DNA from: Schistosoma mansoni
Lineage: Eukaryota > Platyhelminthes > Trematoda > Strigeidida > Schistosomatidae
Length of the DNA: 64,000 nt
Direction of reading: 5' to 3'
Assembly: GCF_000237925.1 (NCBI RefSeq)
Contig: NC_031499.1
Coordinates: 3,302,775-3,366,774 of the forward strand
The translations under genes were made by a program, and so were the position numbers. Shown piece after piece: positions 10,033 through 22,737 of the stretch (positions within the stretch are counted from its first letter, which is position 1; each line of letters opens with the position of its first letter). The notes below the pieces were generated by a model. It worked only from the letters and a program-made list of their open reading frames with translations. It was not told the DNA's origin and searched no databases.

Positions 10033-13000
10033 ATCTTCATTGTTGCAGATGTTTTTATGCCAATCATTGATATAAACCTACTACAACGCCACAATCTACT
10101 CATTGATACACGCAAGCGGAAACTAGTAGGCGTAGATAATAATTTATGTTTTTACATAACTTCTTCGGTTGCAAATTATCTGCAGTCACAATTAAGCACA
10201 CAACAGATCAATTCTATCATCTCGATAGGTACTCTGGGATATACCAACCGTAAACCGAAATTGCCGTGTGTAACCAGCAATGCTACACATCACATCACGA
10301 CTACATGACCACCTATATTCTCGAAAGCACGCCGACTGGCTCCCAAAATGCTGAGGTTGGCTGAAAACGAATTTGACCATATGATAGATTTAGGAATCAT
10401 TCAATCACCACATGGAAATATCCCTTGCACATTGTTCCTAAAAAAGACAGCAACTTTTGGCGTCCAACTGATAGCCATCGGCGTTTGAATGCAGAAACAA
10501 TACCCGATCGTTAACTGTTGCCTCACAATGTCTTGCGGTACGTTTGAAGTTTGCGTTACGCTTACACGGTATTTTTTATAAAGTGCTTATATATCGATAA
10601 ACCGTAGTTTGTAACTCAATAATAACATTTAAATTAACCCTTGAAGAAAAGTGGTTCGACTGACACGAAAACAAGCCCGGAAAAGCCCTATTTCTTTAGA
10701 TATTAACAATTCTGCTCTCACCTATACCCCATGCCCTGCAACTCCTGTCGCACTTGATAATAGTGGGAGTGGACGTAATCCGCACCTGTTGGTGAATGAC
10801 TCAGTGTCAAACTTAATAATGAGTTCCAACTCACGAACTGAAGGTATCGATCATATTAAGAGTGAATTAGCCACTGTCAAGTAGCAATTAAGCAACATGC
10901 GTTCTAAAGTGGAGTCACCTGCGGGCTCTTTATTAAAGCATGATGATCTTAAACTAGAAATAAAGACACTGTCTCCCCTTAAACTGCTGTTGTCAAAGGG
11001 CTCAGTTCCTTCAGAACTCGAAGACAGGATCAAAGTAGAATCCGTTATTGACTTGATGGCTAGTGAAGTCACTAAGCGAATAATCTCGCGAAATAATGTG
11101 ATTATATATAATATACCGGACAAAGTTGCCATTAAAACTGTAAGGAATTCGATACTAAAGGCAGCTAATCTCCAAGACAGTCCATGTCAATGTATCGGAC
11201 TTAATAAAAACACCAAAAATACTCGTGCGCTATCCTGTTTAGATTCGACTCCCATTTATTAGCAGAACAGTTGAAAGATTCTGAACAGCTAGTCTGCACG
11301 CTTACGAAGTTTAAAAACGCTCGTATAGTCTCAGACAAAACCACTAACCGAAGACTAATGCAAAAGCGTACCATGGACGAAAATAACATTGTTGAGGTCA
11401 CAACAAATGTGATTGCCCCAGCAGCGGTACCCACTGGTGCAGCTAATCTATCTCAAGTTAGTCAGTATACTGATTTACCGATGCAGTGTGCTAATTTGCC
11501 TCTCATACCTCTAGTGGCTCTAGATAACCAGGACATATCTGACGGAGACACCAATACCATTCTTTCCAGTGTATTATTTGGAGACTGCAATCAAACACCT
11601 AATTCTATTGTGAAGGCTGCTAAAACCAAAAAGTCTATACCAATTAAAAAGAAGGTAAATACAAAACCTTCTGGTTCTAGACCGAATACCAAAAATATTT
11701 CAACGGCCTTACCGAACAAAAGTATAATTTCTGAAACCGTGCTTAACCCTACTCATCGTAAGGGAGGTTATAACGACACAATTCGTTTAAACGCCACACG
11801 AGACGGCCACTATAACCATCATGTAAGCAGGCCTACTATTAGATAGACGACAACAAACCAACGTGCCCCATGGTTTCCCTCAAATGTTATAAATACTAAA
11901 CCTGCAAGATGCAACTCTTATCATCACTTTCGCAACAGGGAAGATGGAATACTAGGTTACGCACCATCAACGCAACCCCAACTTGCAGGCGCCTGTCTTA
12001 ATTGTCCACCAAGACAATTACAACAAATTATTCCACTTTACCAAAATGAGGATTTTTTTCGGCCTCCAGAAATCTCTTGTTCCACTAGCACTGCAATTCG
12101 CTCAAGCTATAGCCCATACGATCCGGCAAACACATTAAACCGTAGTCCAGGCATATTTAGAACTCATGCCATCGGTAAGGATGCTCTCGGTTTTTTCACA
12201 CTACACACTCCTTTTTTAAACTTATTACTTATTAGCGCACGTTCACTTCTAAACCTTAGCCTTTCTAGCCAAGCCTTCTTTTATACTTATCACTGAAACG
12301 TGGTGTTATCCAGCAGTAGCCGATTCCGAATTAAATATCCAGAACTATTGGCTCTATCGCTGTGACAGAGAAACTAAGCGAGGAGGCGGTTGTCTTATAT
12401 TTGCTTTGGATACCTTAACAACTAACAAAGTTGAAGATAGTATCTTGAATAGTTTACCAGAATCGATCTGGATATCAATCAACACCCTGAATCATAGTCT
12501 ACTCCTAACATGTATATACAGAGCTCCTGATAGTTCGGATAATTTGAATGATCTTATTATCAATGCATTTATACATGCATCTACTCTAAACTTCAGTGTT
12601 AAGATTATCACTGGCGATTTCAATTATCCTGGGATTACCTGGAATACCGGTAGTTGTCAGTCAAGCAATGATGAATTTTTATCAATCCTTAACCTGTACT
12701 GCTGGTCACAGTGGGTTCGTACCCCAGCAAGGGGTGATAATATACATGATCTAATATTTTGTAGAGATGTCATCCCCCTATCTGTACAAGTATACGACGA
12801 GTTTGAAAGCAGTGATCATAAGATAGTAGCCTGTGCTCTCCCCATTTATCCCTCTTATAACTGACCAACTCAAAGAACCTGCAATTATAGAGACTATAAG
12901 CATGCAGACTGGAAGCTCTTGCGCTCACTGATCAAACTCTCAGACTGGGATGAATTCTTCTCATGTAATAGTCTCACAGATGCCACCAACATATTCTATT

Positions 13001-13879
13001 TGATTGTTAACTCTCGTCTAGATTCCTGTGCACCAATTAAGACGTACAGGACTAGTAAACCTTACGAATTATATATACCAGCTAAATATCGTAATAAACT
13101 AAGACGCCTACAGAAACGTTATTATAAATCTAACGACTTCACGGCAGTTACACAAATAACAATAATTTTTAACCAAATTAAAGAGAAACATAGGTTAAAA
13201 GCCATTAATGAAGAGCTATTAGCACTAAGTACTAGCTCAAAAGTGCAAAACCTAATCCACCTTCTCAATAAACGCTCTAAATCAACTCAAAAGATTGATA
13301 TACCTTGCATCCTGCATAATAACAGTTTTATATATGACCCTAAAACTACAGCGGACCTTTTCAGTGGTAATTTTGCAAATGGCAAAGAATCCATAAATGG
13401 CTCTGTTTCAAGAGTTATATGCATGACTGGTAACTCAATAAAATCTATCTCCTTCACATGTCTGAAAATTAGTAAGGCCTTAAATAACCTCAAGGTTTCG
13501 AGAGGTCACGGAGCAGACGGGATTTCATCATTTCTCTACAAATATGGTGGTCCAGATATTCCACTTCTCCTTAAGTTGTTCACTCTCTCTATGGAATCAG
13601 GCTCTTATCCTGACCGTTGGAAAACCGCGTACATAATACCACGTTACAAATCTGGAGATAAGACTGATATGAACAACTATCGGCCGATAAATATTACTCC
13701 AGTTATCTCTAGGATTATGGAAAAAATTATTAGTGACGAACTATCCAACTATTTATTGACTGAAAAAGTTATCAATGATACGCAACATGGATTTCTTAAA
13801 AATCGATCCTGCATGACATGTCACTTTGACTTCTTTAATTAAAAGTTCCCTGATGTTGCATTGCCTTGCCGTAATATAT
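10033..13879 (+). repeat. Left arm of a giant inverted repeat
   Basis: This arm reappears in reverse complement at 14155-19456. Paired positions follow a constant sum (29489 for the outer part, 29477 after one 12-bp indel), which shows almost no length change over 3.8 kb. Comparison of the encoded frames finds one substitution (near 12463) and one 12-bp deletion (near 11617) in this arm. The arm carries a gypsy fragment and most of a CR1-clade LINE. Relative to the right arm it lacks 1,443 bp of the LINE at the junction 13840/13841. Confidence 0.9.
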
Positions 13880-14046
13880 GACATATATAAACTACTTATC
13901 TATTACTGAACCAGAAAACATAATACAATCTTATATTTCATGTTTATTCTCTACACTAAATTTTTCTTTTTATATCAATCTGATCATGCCTGTAAACTGG
14001 TGTGAATTTTGTAAACATTATTTTCAGAATATATATTATTATTATT
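10528..14046 (+). mobile_element. CR1-clade LINE, left copy, internally deleted
   Basis: Insertion of a non-LTR element into the gypsy reverse transcriptase region. ORF1-like frames run 10651-11846, broken by an in-frame TAG at 10882 and a frameshift near 11220. ORF2 shows an apurinic-type endonuclease (about 12260-12862, with ITETW and GDFNYPGITW, SSDHK near its end). An in-frame TGA at 12862 is followed by the N-terminal half of the reverse transcriptase (12919-13840, with GADGIS, NNYRPINITP and HGFLKNRSC). The rest of the polymerase is missing because of a 1,443-bp deletion. The 3' end is a TTA microsatellite (about 14036-14050), a short-repeat tail as expected for CR1-clade elements. It resembles SR1/Perere elements of Schistosoma. 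Confidence 0.8.
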
Positions 14047-14154
14047 ATTCCCGATTTGACAGCTACCTTGAAAGGTACAATTGTCTTTTCGAAAATCGAC
14101 TTGGTTAAAGCCTATAACGGAATCCCTATGGCTGCTGACAATATTAATATATTA
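13880..14154. other. Spacer at the centre of the palindrome
   Basis: This single-copy 275 bp separates the two arms. It contains the LINE 3' untranslated tail ending in a TTA repeat (about 14036-14050) and a short piece of the host gypsy element. The right arm begins inside TAATATAT repeats at 14155. Confidence 0.75.
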
Positions 14155-17100
14155 ATATATTACGGCAAGGCAATGCAACATCAGGGAACTTTTATTTTTT
14201 TCTTAAGTGGATAGCCTGATGATTTATGAACGTATTTCTTTAAGGTTATTTCCAGTGCCAGAGCGAGTTATTGATAATTATCTACAAATAGAGAAAGTAA
14301 GATTAATGCAAAAAGCATGAAACAACAAAACAATGATTGCCAAAATATGCCGGTCAGGTTTACCACTGTTCATTTTAAACATTATTCAAACGTGTTAGAG
14401 TTGCTAGTGACAGTGTTAATGTAAGGTGACAGCAAGTAAGTGGTTAAACATTTAAAGTTCCTATAATTTCACTTGTGGAGTAAGATACACTTACAGGCGC
14501 TAGAGCATTTAATGCATTTTCAGAGGAGCAATATACATTAATGGAGCGAACAAATAATGGGAGAGAGTTTAACGTACGGATAGTTTGTGGTAGATTATTC
14601 CAGAGTCTAGAAAACTTACAGGTAAAGTAATTCATATACAGAGAACATCTGGAATATGTTTATTTCGCTAAAGACAAGGAATTACGAATGTCGTTATGTG
14701 AGGCTTCAGCATATTGAATCGCCTGGTTGGATGTGAAGGATAGTTTGTTAAGTATTTTGAAAAAGAAGATAAGGTTAAGTTTGAGTCTCCTCTTCCATAA
14801 AGGGTCGAGCCCGAGTTTATTACACCTAGAATTATATGTCAAGGCACAATCAGTTCCAAGAGTACGAAGTGTAAATCATCTCTGTACTGATTCCAGCCTT
14901 AATTTGTCCTTTATGCGCGCGCTACTAAGAATAAACGCGCAGTATTCGAGGAGTGGTCGGACACAAACTTTGTACATTAGAATACGAGATCCGTTGTTAT
15001 GAAGGTTCCGAGTTATGTAACCTATAAGGCGTTGAGACTTGGACGTTTGTTTCATTATCTGTTCGGTAAACGACAAGTCGTAGGAGTACCTAGGTTCTAG
15101 GTCTACTACCGTGTGTAACTTAGATAACACTTCACCATTTATGGCGAGATCGAAGTTGAGTGATGTATCACCGAAGCATATCCATCCACATTTAACTTTA
15201 TTCAGCTCCAGTTGCCATTTCGAGCACCACTGTGCTACCCTGTTAAGCTCCGTGCTGATGCAATTTTGAATATTGCTCAGCTCATGTGGAGAAAATGAAT
15301 ACACCACTTTTAGATCGTCTGCATACAAAAGGGACTTACCCACACAAAAACACTCACAAATATCATTAATAAAAACTAAAAAGAGCAAAGGGCCTAAGAC
15401 ACTACCCTGAATTACCCCACTTCTAACAGGGACGGCATTCGACAATGAAGAGTTGATTTTAACTATTTGATGTCGATTGCTGAGGAAGGAATCAAACCAG
15501 GCTAGTAACGGGTTTTCGACCCCATAAGATGCGAGTTTGCCTATGAGAAGTTGGTGGTTGACCATGTCGAAGGCCTTGGAAATGTCCAGGTATAGCACTA
15601 ATACTAGATATCCTTGGCTACGAAGAGAATAGACTAAATTAAAGAAGTCAAAGTGACATGTCATGCAGGATCGATTTTTAAGAAATCCATGTTGCGTATC
15701 ATTGATAACTTTTTCAGTCAATAAATAGTTGGATAGTTCGTCACTAATAATTTTTTCCATAATCCTAGAGATAACTGGAGTAATATTTATCGGCCGATAG
15801 TTGTTCATATCAGTCTTATCTCCAGATTTGTAACGTGGTATTATGTACGCGGTTTTCCAACGGTCAGGATAAGAGCCTGATTCCATAGAGAGAGTGAACA
15901 ACTTAAGGAGAAGTGGAATATCTGGACCACCATATTTGTAGAGAAATGATGAAATCCCGTCTGCTCCGTGACCTCTCGAAACCTTGAGGTTATTTAAGGC
16001 CTTACTAATTTTCAGACATGTGAAGGAGATAGATTTTATTGAGTTACCAGTCATGCATATAACTCTTGAAACAGAGCCATTTATGGATTCTTTGCCATTT
16101 GCAAAATTACCACTGAAAAGGTCCGCTGTAGTTTTAGGGTCATATATAAAACTGTTATTATGCAGGATGCAAGGTATATCAATCTTTTGAGTTGATTTAG
16201 AGCGTTTATTGAGAAGGTGGATTAGGTTTTGCACTTTTGAGCTAGTACTTAGTGCTAATAGCTCTTCATTAATGGCTTTTAACCTATGTTTCTCTTTAAT
16301 TTGGTTAAAAATTATTGTTATTTGTGTAACTGCCGTGAAGTCGTTAGATTTATAATAACGTTTCTGTAGGCGTCTTAGTTTATTACGATATTTAGCTGGT
16401 ATATATAATTCGTAAGGTTTACTAGTCCTGTACGTCTTAATTGGTGCACAGGAATCTAGACGAGAGTTAACAATCAAATAGAATATGTTGGTGGCATCTG
16501 TGAGACTATTACATGAGAAGAATTCATCCCAGTCTGAGAGTTTGATCAGTGAGCGCAAGAGCTTCCAGTCTGCATGCTTATAGTCTCTATAATTGCAGGT
16601 TCTTTGAGTTGGTCAGTTATAAGAGGGATAAATGGGGAGAGCACAGGCTACTATCTTATGATCACTGCTTTCAAACTCGTCGTATACTTGTACAGATAGG
16701 GGGATGACATCTCTACAAAATATTAGATCATGTATATTATCACCCCTTGCTGGGGTACGAACCCACTGTGACCAGCAGTACAGGTTAAGGATTGATAAAA
16801 ATTCATCATTGCTTGACTGACAACTACCGGTATTCCAGGTAATCCCAGGATAATTGAAATCGCCAGTGATAATCTTAACACTGAAGTTTAGAGTAGATGC
16901 ATGTATAAATGCATTGATAATAAGATCATTCAAATTATCCGAACTATCAGGAGCTCTGTATATACATGTTAGGAGTAGACTATGATTCAGGGTGTTGATT
17001 GATATCCAGATCAATTCTGGTAAACTATTCAAGATACTATCTTCAACTTTGTTAGTTGTTAAGGTATCCAAAGCAAATATAAGACAACCGCCTCCTCGCT

Positions 17101-18961
17101 TAGTTTCTCTGTCACAGCGATAGAGCCAATAGTTCTGGATATTTAATTCGGAATCGGCTACTGCTGGATAACACCACGTTTCAGTGATAAGTATAAAAGA
17201 AGGCTTGGCTAGAAAGGCTAAGGTTTAGAAGTGAACGTGCGCTAATAAGTAATAAGTTTAAAAAAGGAGTGTGTAGTGTGAAAAAACCGAGAGCATCCTT
17301 ACCGATGGCATGAGTTCTAAATATGCCTGGACTACGGTTTAATGTGTTTGCCGGATCGTATGGGCTATAGCTTGAGCGAATTGCAGTGCTAGTGGAACAA
17401 GAGATTTCTGGAGGCCGAAAAAAATCCTCATTTTGGTAAAGTGGAATAATTTGTTGTAATTGTCTTGGTGGACAATTAAGACAGGCGCCTGCAAGTTGGG
17501 GTTGCGTTGATGGTGCGTAACCTAGTATTCCATCTTCCCTGTTGCGAAAGTGATGATAAGAGTTGCATCTTGCAGGTTTAGTATTTATAACATTTGAGGG
17601 AAACCATGGGGCACGTTGGTTTGTTGTCGTCTATCTAATAGTAGGCCTGCTTACATGATGGTTATAGTGGCCGTCTCGTGTGGCGTTTAAACGAATTGTG
17701 TCGTTATAACCTCCCTTACGATGAGTAGGGTTAAGCACGGTTTCAGAAATTATACTTTTGTTCGGTAAGGCCGTTGAAATATTTTTGGTATTCGGTCTAG
17801 AACCAGAAGGTTTTGTATTTACCTTCTTTTTAATTGGTATAGACTTTTTGGTTTTAGCAGTGTTTTTAGGAGCCTTCACAATAGAATTAGGTGTTTGATT
17901 GCAGTCTCCAAATAATACACTGGAAAGAATGGTATTGGTGTCTCCGTCAGATATGTCCTGGTTATCTAGAGCCACTAGAGGTATGAGAGGCAAATTAGCA
18001 CACTGCATCGGTAAATCAGTATACTGACTAACTTGAGATAGATTAGCTGCACCAGTGGGTACCGCTGCTGGGGCAATCACATTTGTTGTGACCTCAACAA
18101 TGTTATTTTCGTCCATGGTACGCTTTTGCATTAGTCTTCGGTTAGTGGTTTTGTCTGAGACTATACGAGCGTTTTTAAACTTCGTAAGCGTGCAGACTAG
18201 CTGTTCAGAATCTTTCAACTGTTCTGCTAATAAATGGGAGTCGAATCTAAACAGGATAGCGCACGAGTATTTTTGGTGTTTTTATTAAGTCCGATACATT
18301 GACATGGACTGTCTTGGAGATTAGCTGCCTTTAGTATCGAATTCCTTACAGTTTTAATGGCAACTTTGTCCGGTATATTATATATAATCACATTATTTCG
18401 CGAGATTATTCGCTTAGTGACTTCACTAGCCATCAAGTCAATAACGGATTCTACTTTGATCCTGTCTTCGAGTTCTGAAGGAACTGAGCCCTTTGACAAC
18501 AGCAGTTTAAGGGGAGACAGTGTCTTTATTTCTAGTTTAAGATCATCATGCTTTAATAAAGAGCCCGCAGGTGACTCCACTTTAGAACGCATGTTGCTTA
18601 ATTGCTACTTGACAGTGGCTAATTCACTCTTAATATGATCGATACCTTCAGTTCGTGAGTTGGAACTCATTATTAAGTTTGACACTGAGTCATTCACCAA
18701 CAGGTGCGGATTACGTCCACTCCCACTATTATCAAGTGCGACAGGAGTTGCAGGGCATGGGGTATAGGTGAGAGCAGAATTGTTAATATCTAAAGAAATA
18801 GGGCTTTTCCGGGCTTGTTTTCGTGTCAGTCGAACCACTTTTCTTCAAGGGTTAATTTAAATGTTATTATTGAGTTACAAACTACGGTTTATCGATATAT
18901 AAGCACTTTATAAAAAATACCGTGTAAGCGTAACGCAAACTTCAAACGTACCGCAAGACAT
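14155..18961 (-). mobile_element. CR1-clade LINE, right copy, nearly complete
   Basis: ORF1-like frames lie at 18838-17631. ORF2 endonuclease lies at about 17220-16613 and the reverse transcriptase at 16558-14876, a 560-aa open stretch with the palm motifs DGISSFLYKYGG, LDISKAFD, GVIQGSVLGPL and LLYADDLKVV. The ORF2 C-terminus continues in the same frame to 14444 (NSLPLFVRSINVY), past in-frame stops at 14876 and 14660. An in-frame stop (about 16613) separates endonuclease from polymerase. The ORF1 stop and frameshift and the ORF2 stop are the same ones found in the left copy. It is an inactive copy, missing only the last roughly 165 bp of the 3' tail, which lie in the spacer. Confidence 0.85.
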
Positions 18962-19456
18962 TGTGAGGCAACAGTTAACGATCGGGTATTGTTTCTGCAT
19001 TCAAACGCCGATGGCTATCAGTTGGACGCCAAAAGTTGCTGTCTTTTTTAGGAACAATGTGCAAGGGATATTTCCATGTGGTGATTGAATGATTCCTAAA
19101 TCTATCATATGGTCAAATTCGTTTTCAGCCAACCTCAGCATTTTGGGAGCCAGTCGGCGTGCTTTCGAGAATATAGGTGGTCATGTAGTCGTGATGTGAT
19201 GTGTAGCATTGCTGGTTACACACGGCAATTTCGGTTTACGGTTGGTATATCCCAGAGTACCTATCGAGATGATAGAATTGATCTGTTGTGTGCTTAATTG
19301 TGACTGCAGATAATTTGCAACCGAAGAAGTTATGTAAAAACATAAATTATTATCTACGCCTACTAGTTTCCGCTTGCGTGTATCAATGAGTAGATTGTGG
19401 CGTTGTAGTAGGTTTATATCAATGATTGGCATAAAAACATCTGCAACAACGAAGAT
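14155..19456 (-). repeat. Right arm of the giant inverted repeat
   Basis: Reverse-complement copy of 10033-13879, retaining an extra 1,443 bp (14194-15636) of LINE 3' sequence that the left arm lacks. The outer breakpoint lies at 19449-19456, where the arm meets gypsy integrase sequence in plus orientation; a short ATCTTC match at the breakpoint could be microhomology. The inner edge is at 14155. Confidence 0.9.
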
Positions 19457-19730
19457 ACTCTTATCTTTTAACCGGCGTAGACCGTTTCACTCAATGGCCA
19501 GAAGCAGTACCTTTTAAGGACATTACTGCTGAAACAGTGTTTCGCGTCTTCGTCGAACGATGGGTAGCGAATTTTAGCTGCCCTTCAACCACCACTACAG
19601 ACCGTGTACGCCAGTTCGAATCTGAGCTTTACTGTTGTCTGACCACACCACTAGAAATCACTTGACATCCTACCACCCACAAGCAAACGGGTTGGTAGAA
19701 AAGTTTCACCGACAACTAAAATCTTCCATA
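19457..19730 (+). mobile_element. Gypsy integrase-core fossil
   Basis: The translation on the plus strand shows the start of a gypsy integrase catalytic core (V-D-R-F-T-Q-W-P-E-A) and further downstream a stretch resembling the H-P/N-G part of the same domain. It is a broken fragment. Its orientation agrees with the gag and protease regions at 9298-10075, so it belongs to the same element on the far side of the inverted duplication. Confidence 0.65.
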
Positions 19731-19739
19731 ATTCTGCTT

Positions 19740-22010
19740 TCTTTAGTAATTTTCGTAGCACTGTCAAAGTATTATGCAGCAAGAGCAAAGTGCCACTAAC
19801 ATCTTGTGTGATGGGAGCTATTTGGCGACTCTTCATTGACTTGGCTGCTTCCAATAAGTAAATGGCTGAAGATTGATTATTTCCCTGATAATCAGTAACA
19901 ACAATTGGCGTATAAAAGGAGTAATTTTCCCTCACACCCCACCTTCATGGTCAAACGATTATGAATCGAAGTGCCTCTGAAACTGCTTCTAGACCCAGCT
20001 TTTTTAAATTTTACACTGACTTCACTATTCTGCGAACTGGTGTACCTCGGATACTTCCCTCACGAAGTTAGTCCTATCATCGCCGAATGATTCTGAGAAG
20101 ATTGCTTTCTTACAAATGTAACATAAGAGCGCCATGACGAATGAATACTTCGTTAGATTACATATCGTTTTAATCTAGACTGTCCGTATTCGCAAGGGCG
20201 TGAAGAAGTACCAAAATCTCTTTCTCATACCTAGCAAGAGATACTCGAATAAATCAATCTTCGCAGCCTGAAACTCATATCAACCCTATTGAGTTCTAGG
20301 TAATAGAAAAGGTGCCACCACCTGTCGCTTTTTCTTCGTTGCAGGCCACAGACAAGCACATACCTTATTATCAGTATTCTAGTCATGCTGATCCCTTTTA
20401 TTGTCTAATGCATTTCTGAACTGTGTTCAACACACAAAATACAACTGTATGTCCTTCCCCTCTTTGGTAATGACTAATGCCTGATGCGTGAAATTATAGA
20501 CCGTCTGAAGTTAATCGAAAGTTATGTGCAATTCGGGCGATCTCAAATACATAGTAATCATCTGACACCTTTTGCCATGTTTTTCTCAGGTCACTGAGAC
20601 CAACCGACATATGGTTTTCTTCAAATCAAATGAGTGTTTCTTCATACGCCTGTTTTTATACAACTATTAGGATTTTTATTCTTGGTAGCTTCAACTTCGC
20701 TGGCTTTCGGACACCTCAGATAAATGGACTCCTTATAATCCGAAAGACTCGCAACAATCGGATACATGGAAAATCTTCCAAACAATGCACAGTTTTAGCT
20801 CACTCAACCTAGATAGAGCAGTGGGATAGAATAAGAGATGATGTATGTTCTACGTAATTTTAGTTGACACTAACAGTGAGTGATTTGGGTTCATTATTCT
20901 TAAGAGCATGTTTCGGACAGTCAGAAATCCTGAAAGACTCATCGTTGTTCCACAAAGTAGGATATTCCAACCAATCTTCAAAGTCTATCACTTTACGACT
21001 AAATCTCAAATTTCAATCCAGTGTGTACTGCACTACCTAATAGCCATTTATCGTTGTACTATGAAAGAGAGATCAGCGATGAATGTTGTGCGTCAATTTT
21101 CAGTATTTTTAATGTAATACGTTGTAATTTAATCCGCCTAAAAAAACTGAGATAGTACTGAGTAAGCGCCATCTTGAAGCTTTGCAGTTCCGAACGCTCA
21201 AAACCACAAGCGCCATGTCTTACTGCTAACCTCGTTCTTACTGATTGTTAATGAACTTCTAAGTATTAAAATATGGGACAGTAATCCGTTTGAACTTCGA
21301 TAACACTACTAGTCCCGATCGTGCTGATATCAGTATCAACTTTACTCAGTGAAACTCAGAGTCGCATGATATTAAGGTTCCTTTTAAGTTGATAGCTAAT
21401 TAACTTCAAAGAACCAGTGCTCAGGTTGTCAATTCAGTCAGTGTTGAATTATTTATTATGTTACAACTTCTAAATTGAGTATCTGAAACATCTGACTCAA
21501 ACTGTAGCCTTATATCGTACTTTCGATTAAAATCCCTCCTACCATACAGCCCAAAATTTCGTACTTGTAATACATCAGCCGTATAACGAACTATCTTTTA
21601 CGTTGCACATTTAATTCAGCATGGGTCCGCTTTTGGGTCCACATGTAATCCTGCTGATACGGCAAAACTGTTGTTATAATGCGTCGACCGAAATAGGTAA
21701 ATTACCTTAACACAGTAAACGTCTCAACATTTGTAGCAATTTAATCTTGTTTGTACATTTGCATGGTTCATGCAACTTATGGTTATTTAGAATGAATCAA
21801 TATTGTAGTAACCTGCATGATCTCTGCTATTGTTGATTTACCATTAAGCGATTATAGTCTTGTTGTGAACATCTAACCACAAGTAAGTAGTCACTTCATA
21901 GTCAATCGACGGATATATGAGTAGATGTGGTTTACTTTCGCGTCGCCATGGTCGCTTCTCTTTTTACATCCTAAATACACTGCTATTGGTCGGAAGTGTT
22001 ACGAGAGAAA
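19740..22010. other. Unannotated stretch after the gypsy fossil
   Basis: No confident gene. The minus-strand frame at 19651-19935 contains a SFYTPIVVTDYQGNN stretch vaguely like the DDE core of MULE-type transposases, but it overlaps the integrase fossil and I could not support it. No matching 3' LTR was seen. Confidence 0.35.
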
Positions 22011-22017
22011 CTCAAAT

Positions 22018-22224
22018 TGTAGTGAACGAAAACAAATGTAGGGACAATCAAATGTATTTCAGCACGAAATTACAGAATCTTTTAGTAAAATCTGAGACCT
22101 ATAAAATAAATTTCTCATTCGCCAAATGTCAATCAATTGTATCAAACTTGACTGGTTTTCCCTTTCATTTTTGATTGATGGTACATACTACGTATATTTA
22201 TCGACATCAGTAGCACACACCACG
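22018..22224. mobile_element. Second copy of the TGTAGTG-ended element
   Basis: Starts TGTAGTGAACGAAAAC and follows the copy at 2844-3148 through ATGTATTT...AAATTACAGAA and TCAATTGTATC-type blocks, ending near GTAGCACACACCACGA. It is shorter than the first copy by about 100 bp. Independent insertion sites with the same start support a real mobile unit. Confidence 0.5.
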
Positions 22225-22737
22225 AACATATCGAACCTACTATAAACTATTTCTGAAATATCACTTCTTATATCCTCGTATGATATTTCTGTCATACCTA
22301 GCTGTGAACCTAGTTGGTTTGAATTTTCGACCGAGAAGCTTTGAAAGTTTGAACGACTGTATCCGCAACATGTGGTTTGCTAGCTTATCTACGGTAAGTT
22401 CAAGGTGTTGCGAAAGTATTTTCCATCAACTTTTGTGAATAGCTCCAAATCACTGAACAAAATCACGATCAATTGACCCTTAGTTATCACTCAAAATCAG
22501 TAAACATGGTCTTGAAATTCATCAAGCTAAGGGGTTCAAAGAGATAGTTGAGTATTCTTTAGACCTATATAACAATACAACTATGAACTACCTAAAGTTC
22601 TACATCGGTGTCAAACACTTACCCACTACTTTCCAGCTGTAGGACAATCAATCAAGTTATTTATACTTTCATAGAAAAGTACTCCTTACAGTAGATAGCC
22701 ACAGCAAACGTTTCCAATGGAGGCGCTAACAGAACGG

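Larger units (their letters stand above)
8801..19730 (+). mobile_element. Fossil gypsy-type LTR element, rearranged and carrying a nested LINE
   Basis: Parts in order: LTR (8801-9176); gag-like region (about 9298-9760); aspartic protease-like region (about 9770-10075) with the D-T-G catalytic triad sequence; a reverse transcriptase N-terminal portion (about 10290-10527); a CR1-clade LINE insertion; a further short reverse transcriptase portion (about 14050-14150); an inverted duplicate of the upstream part including the LINE; and an integrase-core portion (about 19455-19730) with the conserved V-D-R-F-T and W-P-E-A stretch. The element is broken in many places and lacks a visible 3' LTR. Family resemblance is to schistosome gypsy elements such as Boudicca. 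Age: the element is older than the LINE insertion, which is older than the inverted duplication. Confidence 0.7.

Noticed and set aside
19651-19935. Possible MULE-type transposase fragment on the minus strand
   Set aside because: Overlaps a gypsy integrase fossil, and the similarity to a DDE core is only a loose impression.
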